DNA of 64,000 nt from Natrinema saccharevitans (GCF_001953745.1 NZ_LWLN01000001.1:3348001-3412000); one strand, 5' to 3'. Shown: positions 20,301 to 26,614, numbered from the stretch's first letter. Notes: a model not told the origin generated them from the sequence alone. Numbers and translations: made by a program.

Positions 20301-20969
20301 GAGGTCAGCCAACGAGCGTACGCTCAGTCCATTCCAGTTACCGAACCGCTGTGGCAAGAGGAGATCGACGGTCTCGAGATTACGCTCCCGAGCGGGGCCG
20401 TCTACGAACACGAAATTCACGACGGGCACGAGCGCAAACACGGCTGGGAGCAGATCAAAGAACTCCCGGGAATCAGCCAACCCGGAGATGTCCGTGAGAT
20501 CGTTCGTGCGCCGAACGCGATCGAGGAAGACGGTCGCTACGATCTGATTATCGGCGATAATCCGGGCGGAGACGGGCAGATTATTCTGCGCGTGGCCGAG
20601 GGGCTGATCATCGCAGCTGATCAAATCGTCGAAGATCCACAGGGAGTCGAAGACGAATTCCTTATTCCGACCGATAAGAGCCATATTGAGGATCGAGAAG
20701 AGCCACATATCACTCAAAATAGCGAAATTCAGCGAATTGTTGAAGAGGCAGATGAAGTCTATACGAACGGCTACGGACTATATGTATGGGTCCTCTACGA
20801 AGAAGGGACTGCAAAGATCGTCCACGGCTACGATCACAAACAAATAGATGAAACAGACCATGATCGAATTGTACTGAGTACAGCATATGAGCGAATCAAT
20901 GCCGTGAGCGAATTTATCAAACGTCTTGTCGAGAGCAAACAATTAAACAAAATATATCCGAATGACTAA
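14334..20969 (+). CDS. Giant exported polymorphic-toxin-like protein (propeller, PKD, TSP3, VWA, C-terminal toxin tip)
   Basis: The 2211-residue protein has an N-terminal signal (TRRALILTATLL, residues 7-18, Sec or Tat-like). In order: a beta-propeller with PQQ-like blades (about 205-500); four Ig-like repeats of about 95 residues (582-955), each with a GEYV/GEYT-type motif; a PKD domain with WNFGDG (953-1040); a beta domain (1062-1175); TSP3-type calcium-binding repeats DTDGDGL (1178-1365); a VWA domain with MIDAS motif DESGSMSG (1505-1670); more TSP3 repeats (1672-1804); a Gly/Ala-rich hydrophobic segment (about 1935-1983); a conserved pre-toxin module (2013-2090); and a variable tip (2093-2211). 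It overlaps the next gene by 8 nt. Base composition is lower in GC than its neighbours. Toxin function is inferred from architecture and locus; no catalytic residues are proven. Confidence 0.8.
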   Translation: MDGSKQTRRALILTATLLLSTITMPVVAAGSNSALGNHINPNEEYDLDSFSEREFTFSNTSQTNPTKTIQDPYTGVTVSFKQLNTEVENISITPYSDAGNHELPNVGPTVRIGPEETAKTAEIEQATVSIPLTESVSSNATDSLAIYRWDGTGVGGWSPVSTDFNVEEQRANATVSSLGYFTVLNQTTWKNSTRVQRPDPVEPETANAVYVGSENGSISKISPNSGTIVWQKQFSEIGDTVVASGPNGAVYGTVTRNGTVYQIDWFNGSTTTRVPFDPGVFELSTTREDTVISAANVSRGGNVTIVDTEYGYRPWTMTFFSEQGPEYRLDDITQGTDGAVYAGLYFDGRESGTRLTRIHDANNSVETAWETDISPTIHDLKQGPDGTVFVATSTGIRGVNPADGTRLWSTSIPGGTTELAIAGDDRLYAIEQGDDVTAPRLLTVNSTDGAIVNSTALPVDDEAVVVGIETAVDGSIYIGTHGTESRIIRGDESSIETTGSRTVASSDQDGGDTVNAYSETTSSYTGFTTDGITSETKSPTLLKSGAITEFDRTDLINPVDAGAASDTRLYSTVTSSTQSESFSISAQDETITTDDALTLRFSADPSRTATLRLETSTGQEVYSTKVEATDAQKQFQLSIPQAGEYVAILESTSDSKTDSTDPITVSQPNGDAEPAEISIETSSMDLTTDDDLSLSFYADQQVNATLSLKTTDGQEVYSTAVEATTTEKTLLLSLSQPGEYLATIESESGGLTDTTEPVTVSSPDGNDGTPISIHALETNITTAENLVVDYRADETRNATLTVESTGGQTLLETAVTARQQSQQLSIPDLSAGEYVVRIVSDSGLEDSTDTVVVEESGSDDNGSASDPEFAVTARPNEFTTDEPLAVQIDPDRSRNVTLAVDSTTGQTVYETSLSLSDGPTTFRLNDVPAGEYTVTVGAVDSDIQATTEPITVKSLQAGIKFTEPVAGEPISFTSFVNNVGQNDTIVEADWNFGDGTTTSSTGQVKHVYEEPGKYTIELTLVDEFGNGTKRTATGTIFVRNETDNAAGAGTVTEISPNGSVDWQQTTETAVTDITAQSGIRPDRTLHGVTTPLWSVSVPESNSTYIEAAIRSNRTDENATLVARASNGSTRTTSTDRDTWTTVRVPVTEFAGDEITVTGRSSGDAPAEIRDVRVLTDDDEDGLPDYLEEQQFKLPFAAAASVSLDPETADTDGDGLADGREIRFFPANGSALDDQMRPSLAAGNPSVSDTDGDGLNDSVEAQYSFLNPFVTDSSGNGVSDPAADRDGDGLSNEEEISLGTNPRYSDTDGDGLTDLEEVREYDTDPRSADTDDDGLSDSEEFELETDPLDPDTNANGVVDGNETYTTSTSNESVGVDLDLTGQGNIAAGTTIEAEQNDAITGERVTNVSASEIVHLDSEQKFEDATVTIEYDDATDSDEPLTMVTYNESKQMYVPLNSTVDRKNNTVTASTPHFSTFSVFNIEKATSTWDARPPESYSDRSDSRSVDTVFVIDESGSMSGSPTSYAKEAVSRFIMSLDDDEQTGVVGFDSSSRVIQPLTTNHQRVNESLDGLTAGGGTNVTVGLREALDELERNSNSSHPQELILLSDGQTSGNPLEVADAAASQGIEINTVGLGSSVDEEELRSVANTTGGGFFHVENASDLPETFERIENKPRDSDGDGLPDKLEQESILLGVNPQVGGGFENSNRVKTDPHIADTDGDGLTDGQEVGEYSEVTHTYSGVGLTRSKVTFSYYKLRSDPTDPDTDNDQVNDHDERRIWDSDPTQADTDDDGLIDVVDPAVNEKTTPPRFKYQSYNINDLSQLPTTVRNPSERLAVVARPTGGATDIEEIHVHQYIDTWVPLVENGWHNQTFTGDDLKHAENSDKVYVTTTFGVLGRVSPEEVEITVVDDDGNIAGTSHDVDDGTVDVAAGVSATDTTTAGLAVGAVSSSEYAAVTTATGISVSSAAVIASGAVVAGGYAVWAETTGSAAGEVSQRAYAQSIPVTEPLWQEEIDGLEITLPSGAVYEHEIHDGHERKHGWEQIKELPGISQPGDVREIVRAPNAIEEDGRYDLIIGDNPGGDGQIILRVAEGLIIAADQIVEDPQGVEDEFLIPTDKSHIEDREEPHITQNSEIQRIVEEADEVYTNGYGLYVWVLYEEGTAKIVHGYDHKQIDETDHDRIVLSTAYERINAVSEFIKRLVESKQLNKIYPND
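20373..20602 (+). repeat. 230-bp perfect direct repeat, copy 1 (pre-toxin module)
   Basis: Bases 20373-20602 are identical to 22903-23132 (offset 2530). The repeat encodes [20 protein letters not shown] and onward to the end of LRVAEG. Both copies begin at a codon start, so crossing over keeps the reading frame. Sequences diverge at once on both sides. Confidence 0.95.
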
Positions 20970-21504
20970 CGAAACGCCGTTCAAACTTGAAGATCGAGGA
21001 GAGTATGACGCCGCAGCAACAGCATATGCTCGCGACGGCTTCGAGAAGTGCCTCGAATCCCACTTCCGAATGAATGGGGATACTCGCGTCGGAATCACAA
21101 TGCTCCTGCAGGCGATAAGCTGCGATCATCGCGCCGATAATCGCGGGCGAGCCGAACGGCTCTTCCAGATCGCCGAGTCGCTGATTGCCGACGCCGAGAG
21201 CCAAGCCGAGACCGAGGTTTTGCGCGGGCTACTGAACGAATGGCGTGGTGATGGACGACTCATGCTCTGTCAACGTGAAGCGATCGACCACTATCGAGAC
21301 GCCAGAGAACAGTACGAAACCGTCACGTGGCAGGATCTAACCTGGCGAGACGAACCCGAGTTCATGCACGCGTATTGGGCTATCGAGCGATTCAGTCGAG
21401 TTTACGACGAACCGTTACCCGAAAACCCCGACTCGATGTCGTTTCAGGAGCGGATCGACGCAAAACTGGACCTGGCTGCGGACGTACTCGCAGAAACTGA
21501 CTGA
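20962..21504 (+). CDS. Putative immunity protein, helical TPR-like family
   Basis: This is a 180-residue acidic helical protein. It begins MTNETPFKLEDRGEYDAAATAYA, which resembles the first helices of a TPR unit, and has further helix pairs (EAIDHYRDAREQYETV near residue 108). Its ATG overlaps the last 8 nt of the giant toxin gene, implying translational coupling and a 1:1 partner. It is paralogous to the frameshifted gene at 21737 and to a decayed copy at 24081; all share an (R)GLxxEW/GD element and an YRxAREQYE-like helix. It has no signal peptide, so it would act in the cytoplasm. The immunity role is inferred from position. Confidence 0.72.
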   Translation: MTNETPFKLEDRGEYDAAATAYARDGFEKCLESHFRMNGDTRVGITMLLQAISCDHRADNRGRAERLFQIAESLIADAESQAETEVLRGLLNEWRGDGRLMLCQREAIDHYRDAREQYETVTWQDLTWRDEPEFMHAYWAIERFSRVYDEPLPENPDSMSFQERIDAKLDLAADVLAETD

Positions 21505-21589
21505 ACGCGCTGGTCCGCTCATCGAGACCGAATCGCGGATCGAACTGGCGAAGACGGTCATTGGCTCCGGTGACTAACTATTTTCCTGA

Positions 21590-21740
21590 CATAATCGTAG
21601 GGAATAATAGAGAAGAGGTCTATACAACGATTCAACAGGTAATCGAAAACGGTGGGGAAGGAACTGACGAAGTTTGGAAAGAGCCGGCTCTGGTGAATCG
21701 CTGTACACCGTCGGTTTCGCTGTCAGAACTATATTCATGA
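21590..21740 (+). pseudogene. Toxin-tip remnant
   Basis: In frame, these bases read DIIVGNNREEVYTTIQQVIE then NGGEGTDEVWKEP, matching [20 protein letters not shown] and [11 protein letters not shown] of the orphan cassette toxin at about 23250-23340. After WKEP the similarity ends and the frame closes with TGA at 21738-21740. That stop overlaps the next gene's ATG (21737) as ATGA, the same junction as in the cassette at 23613. Signal, linker and pre-toxin parts are missing. It is a decayed toxin end left in front of its immunity gene. Confidence 0.75.
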
Positions 21741-22371
21741 CTGAACAAGACTACTCTGAGGCTGCTCGTCACCTGCGAAGTGACGGAAAACTCGAAACTG
21801 CAGCTAGTTACTACACATCGGCTGCTCACGGGTATTTGATGAAGTTCAAAAAGGTCGACTCTGAAGACCATGGTGAAATATCTCCGTATAAATTCGGTCA
21901 TTTTGCAATATATATGTTACTCGGTTCCCTCTGTTATCGGATCACCGGCGAGCGACATCGCTGCCGGACCAATTGCGAAATTGGTATTCTTGTCACCAAG
22001 GATATTAGGGAACACGAACAGACATTTCAAAAACCAACGCACGAGCCACGGACAGGGCTTTGCTACGAACTTATCGGAGACTTTCAGTTGGTTGGTGAGA
22101 TCGGATCATACGAGAATGCCTACCATCGAGCGGAGCAGTACTACGAAACAGTTGACAACCCACATCAGTGGTCAGTTGAACCCGAGTTCGAAATCCAGAT
22201 GATCGTGCTTCTCGAACTCGCGGACAGCATTGACTACAAGATATCAGATTCGGAAAAAAGGATCTACGCTACCAGTCACTCATCGACAGAATCCAATACA
22301 AACGCGATCACTTCGAATCGATTCTCGATAAGATAATCGATGCAGGGAATTGGAATTCGGACCGTTTTTGA
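21737..22371 (+). pseudogene. Second immunity paralogue, frameshifted near its 3' end
   Basis: The frame from ATG 21737 (MTEQDYSEAARHLRSDGKLE) is homologous to the gene at 20962, with matching helix pairs and a GLCYELIGDFQL stretch. In this frame it ends at 22336 with a low-complexity tail. At a run of six A (22254-22259) a shift of one base opens a better C-terminus (KDLRYQSLIDRIQYKRDHFE and on to a stop at 22369-22371) that looks helical like the rest. The simplest reading is loss of one A. It may be a pseudogene, a phase-variable gene or a base-calling error; the 199-residue truncated product may still fold in its first 170 residues. Confidence 0.68.
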
Positions 22372-22485
22372 TAGTCTATAGGGGAGTTAATTAATTTAAA
22401 TCATAACACAACAGTGGTCGGCCGAGGTGTACGAGGTCACGGACAATCCCGACACGATATATAGCGAATAGGAATACTCGTTTTT
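22372..22485. other. gap with a short orphan coding end
   Basis: Between the immunity pseudogene and the uvrB fragment, one frame reads [21 protein letters not shown] and stops at about 22470. It looks like the C-terminal end of a protein but has no start and no recognised parent. The AT-rich stretch at 22385-22405 could be a decayed promoter. Confidence 0.3.
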
Positions 22486-22497
22486 GAGCCGACCCTC

Positions 22498-22579
22498 GAG
22501 CGCCACGAGATCATCCGCTCGCTCCAACTGGGCGAGATTGACGTCTTCGTGGACATCAACCTCCTGCGGGAGGGACTGG
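22498..22579 (+). pseudogene. uvrB fragment fused in frame to the orphan cassette
   Basis: These 82 bases match uvrB 13553-13634 with about nine differences (roughly 89 percent) and encode [20 protein letters not shown] then NLLREGL. UvrB reads [20 protein letters not shown] at the same place. The frame runs on without a stop into the toxin cassette. The similarity is coding-strand and in phase, so it is a real gene piece rather than chance. Confidence 0.9.
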
Positions 22580-23616
22580 CAAATGAACAGCCCGATAAGA
22601 TCGAAATAACCGTCAGCGACCAGGCTGGCGCAGAGGCAGAATACGTGATCGACGTTTCGGGTGACGAACCTCAGATCGTGGAGGCGTCGGCCGCCGTAGG
22701 TGCTGGGTTGGTCGTTACCCCGGAGCCCGTTTCGAGCGGTACCGGTGCGGTCGTGATCACTACTGCCCTCGGCGGCGCAGCACTCTACGGAATTGCCCAA
22801 GAGACCGTCCTCAATGACGGTAGCAAGGTGACTGAAGAGACGTTCAGCTCGAGCGTTAGCATCGGTGCCGAGACCGAGAAAGCGTGGGAGACGCCGGATG
22901 GCCTCGAGATTACGCTCCCGAGCGGGGCCGTCTACGAACACGAAATTCACGACGGGCACGAGCGCAAACACGGCTGGGAGCAGATCAAAGAACTCCCGGG
23001 AATCAGCCAACCCGGAGATGTCCGTGAGATCGTTCGTGCGCCGAACGCGATCGAGGAAGACGGTCGCTACGATCTGATTATCGGCGATAATCCGGGCGGA
23101 GACGGGCAGATTATTCTGCGCGTGGCCGAGGGACTGTTGGTCTCTGCGGCACAAGTCGCATCAGATCCGCATCGCGGTGAAGAAATCGAAATTACGGAAG
23201 AGGCAATCCGACATATAATCGAAGACCACGACGACTGGGATCACGAGATAATCGGACAAAATGAAAACGAGGTTCGTGAGACTCTTCGTAAGGTAATCGA
23301 GGGCACTGCTGGCGAAGGCGCAGACGAAGTGTGGAAGGAACCGAATCAGGACCGATGGATGTATGTGAAGACGTTAACGATAAATGGCCAAGAAGTCACA
23401 ATAGTGTTGTTCGTCATGGACGGTGAGGTTGCTTCCGCGTTCGCACCCACACACGATACGATCGATGGATATGAAGGACATACTGACGACATTATCGAAT
23501 ACTACATCAAACGTCAAGAAATGATTAAAAAATATGCGAACGAAGGAAGTGAGATCATTGAAGATGTCGATATCAATGAACAAGCGGAGTCAATTCCAAA
23601 GCCGGATCCACCATGA
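22549..23616 (+). CDS. Orphan toxin cassette (pre-toxin module plus alternative C-terminal domain)
   Basis: The open frame can start at GTG 22549, inside the uvrB-like piece, giving 355 residues without a signal peptide. It aligns with the end of the giant protein: KIEITVSDQ against VEITVVDDD, a hydrophobic segment (about residues 50-85), then the pre-toxin module identical over 230 bp. The tip (about residues 200-355) differs completely: [14 protein letters not shown], then [18 protein letters not shown] and [16 protein letters not shown]. The His-rich start and the Arg/Tyr/Lys then beta-hairpin pattern recall BECR-type RNase toxins, which is a tentative inference. It overlaps the following gene by ATGA. 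It probably is a silent donor for tip replacement; direct expression is uncertain. Confidence 0.75.
   Translation: MDINLLREGLANEQPDKIEITVSDQAGAEAEYVIDVSGDEPQIVEASAAVGAGLVVTPEPVSSGTGAVVITTALGGAALYGIAQETVLNDGSKVTEETFSSSVSIGAETEKAWETPDGLEITLPSGAVYEHEIHDGHERKHGWEQIKELPGISQPGDVREIVRAPNAIEEDGRYDLIIGDNPGGDGQIILRVAEGLLVSAAQVASDPHRGEEIEITEEAIRHIIEDHDDWDHEIIGQNENEVRETLRKVIEGTAGEGADEVWKEPNQDRWMYVKTLTINGQEVTIVLFVMDGEVASAFAPTHDTIDGYEGHTDDIIEYYIKRQEMIKKYANEGSEIIEDVDINEQAESIPKPDPP
22903..23132 (+). repeat. 230-bp perfect direct repeat, copy 2
   Basis: Identical to 20373-20602. It lies inside the orphan cassette in the same codon phase as in the giant gene. Recombination between the two copies would remove 2530 bp and swap the toxin tip and immunity gene. 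Confidence 0.95.
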
Positions 23617-24041
23617 TCGAGTTTAAGTTAAAAAGCGAATATGGTGGCTGGAAAATGACCGGTCTCCCCGATAGTCTGCAATTCGTCGTGCAGACATCGA
23701 CAAAATCTATCACGCTCACTGCGTCACTTGAGGAACTGCTGCGAGCGTATGGATATATATATCATAAAAAAGATGGAGCCGCCCCCGTGTACACATCCAC
23801 GTTGGAATTTACCTTCAACGACGATACCTGTTGCCTCAGTTTCAACGCGCACAGTACGCAAGTAGGTACATGCGAACTGAGAAACTCTTTTGAAGATTTA
23901 CTCTCAGAGATATTTCGGTCGAAGAATGATAAAGATCCTGCAAGGCGCGACGATCAATTGGAACACGTCTCTACAAAACTTCGGAACAATGATATAGGAT
24001 ATGATGTTTTCACGCTACATGAGTCACTAGTCGATGGTTGA
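23613..24041 (+). CDS. Putative immunity protein of the orphan cassette
   Basis: This 142-residue protein begins [20 protein letters not shown] and is beta-rich in its first two thirds with a helical end. It is unlike the helical immunity family at 20962 and 21737, as expected if it matches the different toxin tip encoded just upstream. Its ATG overlaps the cassette stop (ATGA at 23613-23616). There is no signal or membrane segment. Lower GC and AT-rich codons fit the island. No known family was recognised; the immunity role rests on the coupling and on the analogy with the first pair. Confidence 0.68.
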   Translation: MIEFKLKSEYGGWKMTGLPDSLQFVVQTSTKSITLTASLEELLRAYGYIYHKKDGAAPVYTSTLEFTFNDDTCCLSFNAHSTQVGTCELRNSFEDLLSEIFRSKNDKDPARRDDQLEHVSTKLRNNDIGYDVFTLHESLVDG

Positions 24042-24080
24042 TTTCATATAGGAACGAACTGACTATATAACGCCGATTGA

Positions 24081-24406
24081 GAGTTACAGGATGTACAGAG
24101 AACAAGCAAGTCGGCGTCGAGCGAATGGTTCGTTCGAGGTCTCGGCCACGAGTGGGCCGCCGATTCGTTACTGATGACCGGCGATGAGACCGCGCTCACC
24201 GAATATCGGACTGCTCGAGAGTCGTTCGAGGGTATCGACTTCGACACGTAACTCTACTGGGGGCAAGCCCCAAGTACGATACTGCCTTCCTTCCGATGAA
24301 GCGATTCTTCGAACAACACGGTCTCGAATACTTCGACCGCCACGATATCGACTTTTCAGGGCGCGTCGAATGGAAGATAGCGATGTGCGATACGCTACTC
24401 GAATAG
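24081..24406 (+). pseudogene. Decayed third copy of the helical immunity family
   Basis: One frame reads EWFVRGLGHEWAADSLLMTG and EYRTARESFEGIDFD then a stop; this matches LRGLLNEWRGDGRLMLC and HYRDAREQYETV of the protein at 20962. After a frame change near 24255-24275 a second stretch, AFLPMKRFFEQHGLEYFDRH to CDTLLE and stop at 24404-24406, matches that protein's C-terminal part. There is no start codon and the 5' third is missing. It marks the right end of the toxin island. Confidence 0.7.
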
Positions 24407-24516
24407 TCGTTCACGCCGACCGTCTTCGGGTTCGCTATTCGGTGTCGATCGAGCCGATAAAAGCAAGACGCCGCCCTCCGTAGCGGGTGGCGTGTGACAC
24501 CGGTGACTCGGCCGGA

Positions 24517-24705
24517 TTACTCTCGCTCGAGACTACCGGGCACCACGGGACAGCCACAGGGCGAAGCGGTGCCGACGCCGGGGCCGGCGACGGTCACGAC
24601 CCAGACGGGGCGACCGCAGCGGGGGCAGTCGGGGACCGACCACTCGTCGTCCGGCTCGTCGGCCGGTTCGGAGCGGACCGGCCTCGAGTCGGGGTCGTCG
24701 CTCAT
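24517..24705 (-). CDS. Small zinc-ribbon-like protein
   Basis: The 62-residue acidic protein starts MSDDPDSRPVRSEP. It has CPRCGRPVWVV and, further on, SPCGCPVVPG, giving four cysteines in CxxC and CxC pairs suited to bind one zinc. Such small zinc-finger proteins are frequent in haloarchaea and mostly uncharacterised. The ATG at 24705 is chosen since residues of the longer frame (to 24777) lack the acidic character. GC content is back to the chromosomal level here, outside the island. Confidence 0.6.
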   Translation of the reverse strand: MSDDPDSRPVRSEPADEPDDEWSVPDCPRCGRPVWVVTVAGPGVGTASPCGCPVVPGSLERE

Positions 24706-24789
24706 CGGTCCCTCCGCGGGGAGCGCGGCCGATCCCCGCCGTCGGGCGCTGTCGCTGGTCGTCGGGGTTGATTCCACCGTCGTGCGGGA

Positions 24790-24800
24790 CGTTTATATCC
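24790..24800 (+). promoter_or_regulatory. TATA box upstream of a candidate small RNA or small ORF
   Basis: GTTTATATCC (24791-24800) is a good archaeal TATA box. Its spacing predicts transcription start near 24820, at the beginning of the hairpin-rich segment. Confidence 0.45.
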
Positions 24801-24819
24801 CGCTAGGATGTACGCAATC

Positions 24820-24939
24820 ATGGCTTTCGAAGCCTTGCGGCTTGGAAGCCAGTCTCGGGTGGTTCCAGCACCCGGGGCGTTTCGACGGCCGCCCCCAACC
24901 GGTCGGGCGTTCGGAGACCGGCTTCCAGTTGAATGTTAA
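24820..24939 (+). ncRNA. Candidate structured RNA (or 39-residue leaderless ORF)
   Basis: The segment after the TATA box holds several hairpins in a row: GGCTT-TCG-AAGCC, GGCTT-GG-AAGCC, CGGGTG with CACCCG around a 7-base loop, and CCGGTC with GACCGG around an 11-base loop. The same bases also form an ORF of 39 codons from ATG 24820 to TAA 24937-24939 (starting MAFEALRLGSQSRVV). Only about half its third positions are G or C, far below neighbouring genes, which favours RNA over protein. No known RNA family was recognised. Confidence 0.35.
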
Positions 24940-25183
24940 CTTGTTGTATCTTATAACTACTGGTGTATGTGGTGAAAGTATACTTTCCGGTCCGAGTACC
25001 ACGGCCGCTGGGGATATCGTCCCTACGAGACGACGATCGACGGCTGGATGACTCTCCCGTCACAAACAACGGACGTCTCGACGGCGGGTTCAGGTATTTC
25101 CCCGTCGAGGAATCAGCCGGTCACTGGAGCGTCTGTCTCACGTTCGCTGAGGCGACCGATCTCAAACCCCGTTTACAACCGCT
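24940..25183. other. intergenic region
   Basis: About 240 bases between the candidate RNA and the 3' end of the HEAT-repeat gene. No supported gene; an AT-rich patch with TATA-like sequence (24948-24990) is present. Confidence 0.35.
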
Positions 25184-26614
25184 TCACCCCTCGTGCGAGT
25201 CCGACCGTGATTCACCGGCTCCGTCAGCAGTTCGCTTGAGCGCCCGCTCGACGAATGTCGCGACCTTCTCGTTTGAATCCGTCCGATGGGACGCGAGGTC
25301 GTCACGATACGGCCGGACTGCGCTCGGAACTTCGCCCGCGATTCTCGAGACCGCTACCGCAAGGTTTCCACGCGCGGTCTCCGATAGCTCATCGTCGGTG
25401 AGCGCCTCGAGTACTGTCTCGACGTGTGCGGCCACCAGCCCCGGGTCGGCTTTCGCGAGTCGGCCGACGACTTGCGCTGCAACGAGACGAAGGTCCGTCG
25501 ATTCGGCGGTGAGCGCGTCGATACTAACGTCACGAAGTAGCTCGCGATCGGTATCCGGAATAGCGCCGGCACTGATACTGTAGAGCAACTTGACTCGAAC
25601 CGAGTCGACTGGCTCGGCAACCGCTCGTTCGATCAGACGGTCCATCCACGCTCCGAGACGGGAATGGTCTTCCCAGGCCACTGTGGCGAGGGCGGACGCC
25701 GACTGGTAGCGGACCTCCAACTGACCGTGATCGAGATGCGCTACCAGGAACGCGATTGCCTCGTCGGTGAGTGGTTCGTCGGCTTCCATTTCCTGTTGGA
25801 GAGACAGTATTCGGCTGAGAACAACAGGTGTCAACTCGAGGAACGAGCGACTGGGATTCGTCAACCGACTCCGAACGATTCCGACGAACCCGCGCCGTTC
25901 GACCGTTAGCGTGATCACGACCGAGGCGAGGGCATATCCGATGAAATCGTAGCGGACGGCAACGAGCGCTTCTCTTCCACCCAGTCCGACGGCTGTAAGC
26001 GCGACTGCATAGAGGAGTCCGAACCCGAATGCGCTGGCGGCTAGAACGAAAAGGACGACTGACGGACCGTATACGAGGCGTCGCTCGAGTCCCTCAGTTT
26101 CGAGTGAGACAATGGCCGTATTGAGCGCGTCTCGAGTACTCGGCATCGCCGTCACGGCCAACGAAACCCCAATCCAGAGCCCGAGCAATCCCAGCAGTTG
26201 TGTCTGCAGTCCCGTTTCGACTACGAGGATGTCCCAGTGGAGGCGAACGAGGCCGGACACCGTGTTCGGATAGGTGATAACGTCCACGGGAAGGAGTGAC
26301 CTCGTTACCGCGGTGAAGACGGAAAGCGCTGCCACCGTGTTGACGACTAGTGGGGCGATCGCGATCAGGAACGCTTTCCACGCGGAGCGTGGACGTTCGT
26401 GACGCACCCATCCAAGCGCCGGTTTCGTCAAGCCGGCCGGAATCACGGGCAGCCCCACGAGTCTCGTCTGAGTGAGTTTGACACCGAGGAGACGACATGC
26501 CCCCGCATGGGCCAGTTCGTGGACGACGATCCCTGGCGCGAACAGCAACCCGACGAACGCCCAGAACGAATGGAGCCCGCTGTCCCATCGTCCACGAACG
26601 TCTCGTAAAGACAT
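25184..26614 (-). CDS. Membrane zinc-metallopeptidase-like protein with C-terminal HEAT repeats
   Basis: The 476-residue protein begins MSLRDVRGRWDSGLHSFWAF. Near residue 33 the helix APGIVVHELAHAGACRLLG carries HExxH, and a later helix has IAIAPLVVNTVAAL, reminiscent of the second M50 motif, although the LDG signature is not seen. About six membrane segments fill residues 15-265. From about 290 to the end lie helical HEAT-like repeats (LTDEAIAFLVAHLDHGQLEV and similar). It could cleave or bind membrane proteins, with the HEAT part as a cytoplasmic adaptor. A TATA-like AGATATACT lies about 30 bp upstream of this start, favouring it over 26671. GC is somewhat lower than in core genes. Confidence 0.68.
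   Translation of the reverse strand: MSLRDVRGRWDSGLHSFWAFVGLLFAPGIVVHELAHAGACRLLGVKLTQTRLVGLPVIPAGLTKPALGWVRHERPRSAWKAFLIAIAPLVVNTVAALSVFTAVTRSLLPVDVITYPNTVSGLVRLHWDILVVETGLQTQLLGLLGLWIGVSLAVTAMPSTRDALNTAIVSLETEGLERRLVYGPSVVLFVLAASAFGFGLLYAVALTAVGLGGREALVAVRYDFIGYALASVVITLTVERRGFVGIVRSRLTNPSRSFLELTPVVLSRILSLQQEMEADEPLTDEAIAFLVAHLDHGQLEVRYQSASALATVAWEDHSRLGAWMDRLIERAVAEPVDSVRVKLLYSISAGAIPDTDRELLRDVSIDALTAESTDLRLVAAQVVGRLAKADPGLVAAHVETVLEALTDDELSETARGNLAVAVSRIAGEVPSAVRPYRDDLASHRTDSNEKVATFVERALKRTADGAGESRSDSHEG

Noticed and set aside
24793-25002. 69-codon minus-strand ORF over the candidate RNA
   Set aside because: Composition and lack of promoter on that strand argue against it; the TATA box is on the plus strand.
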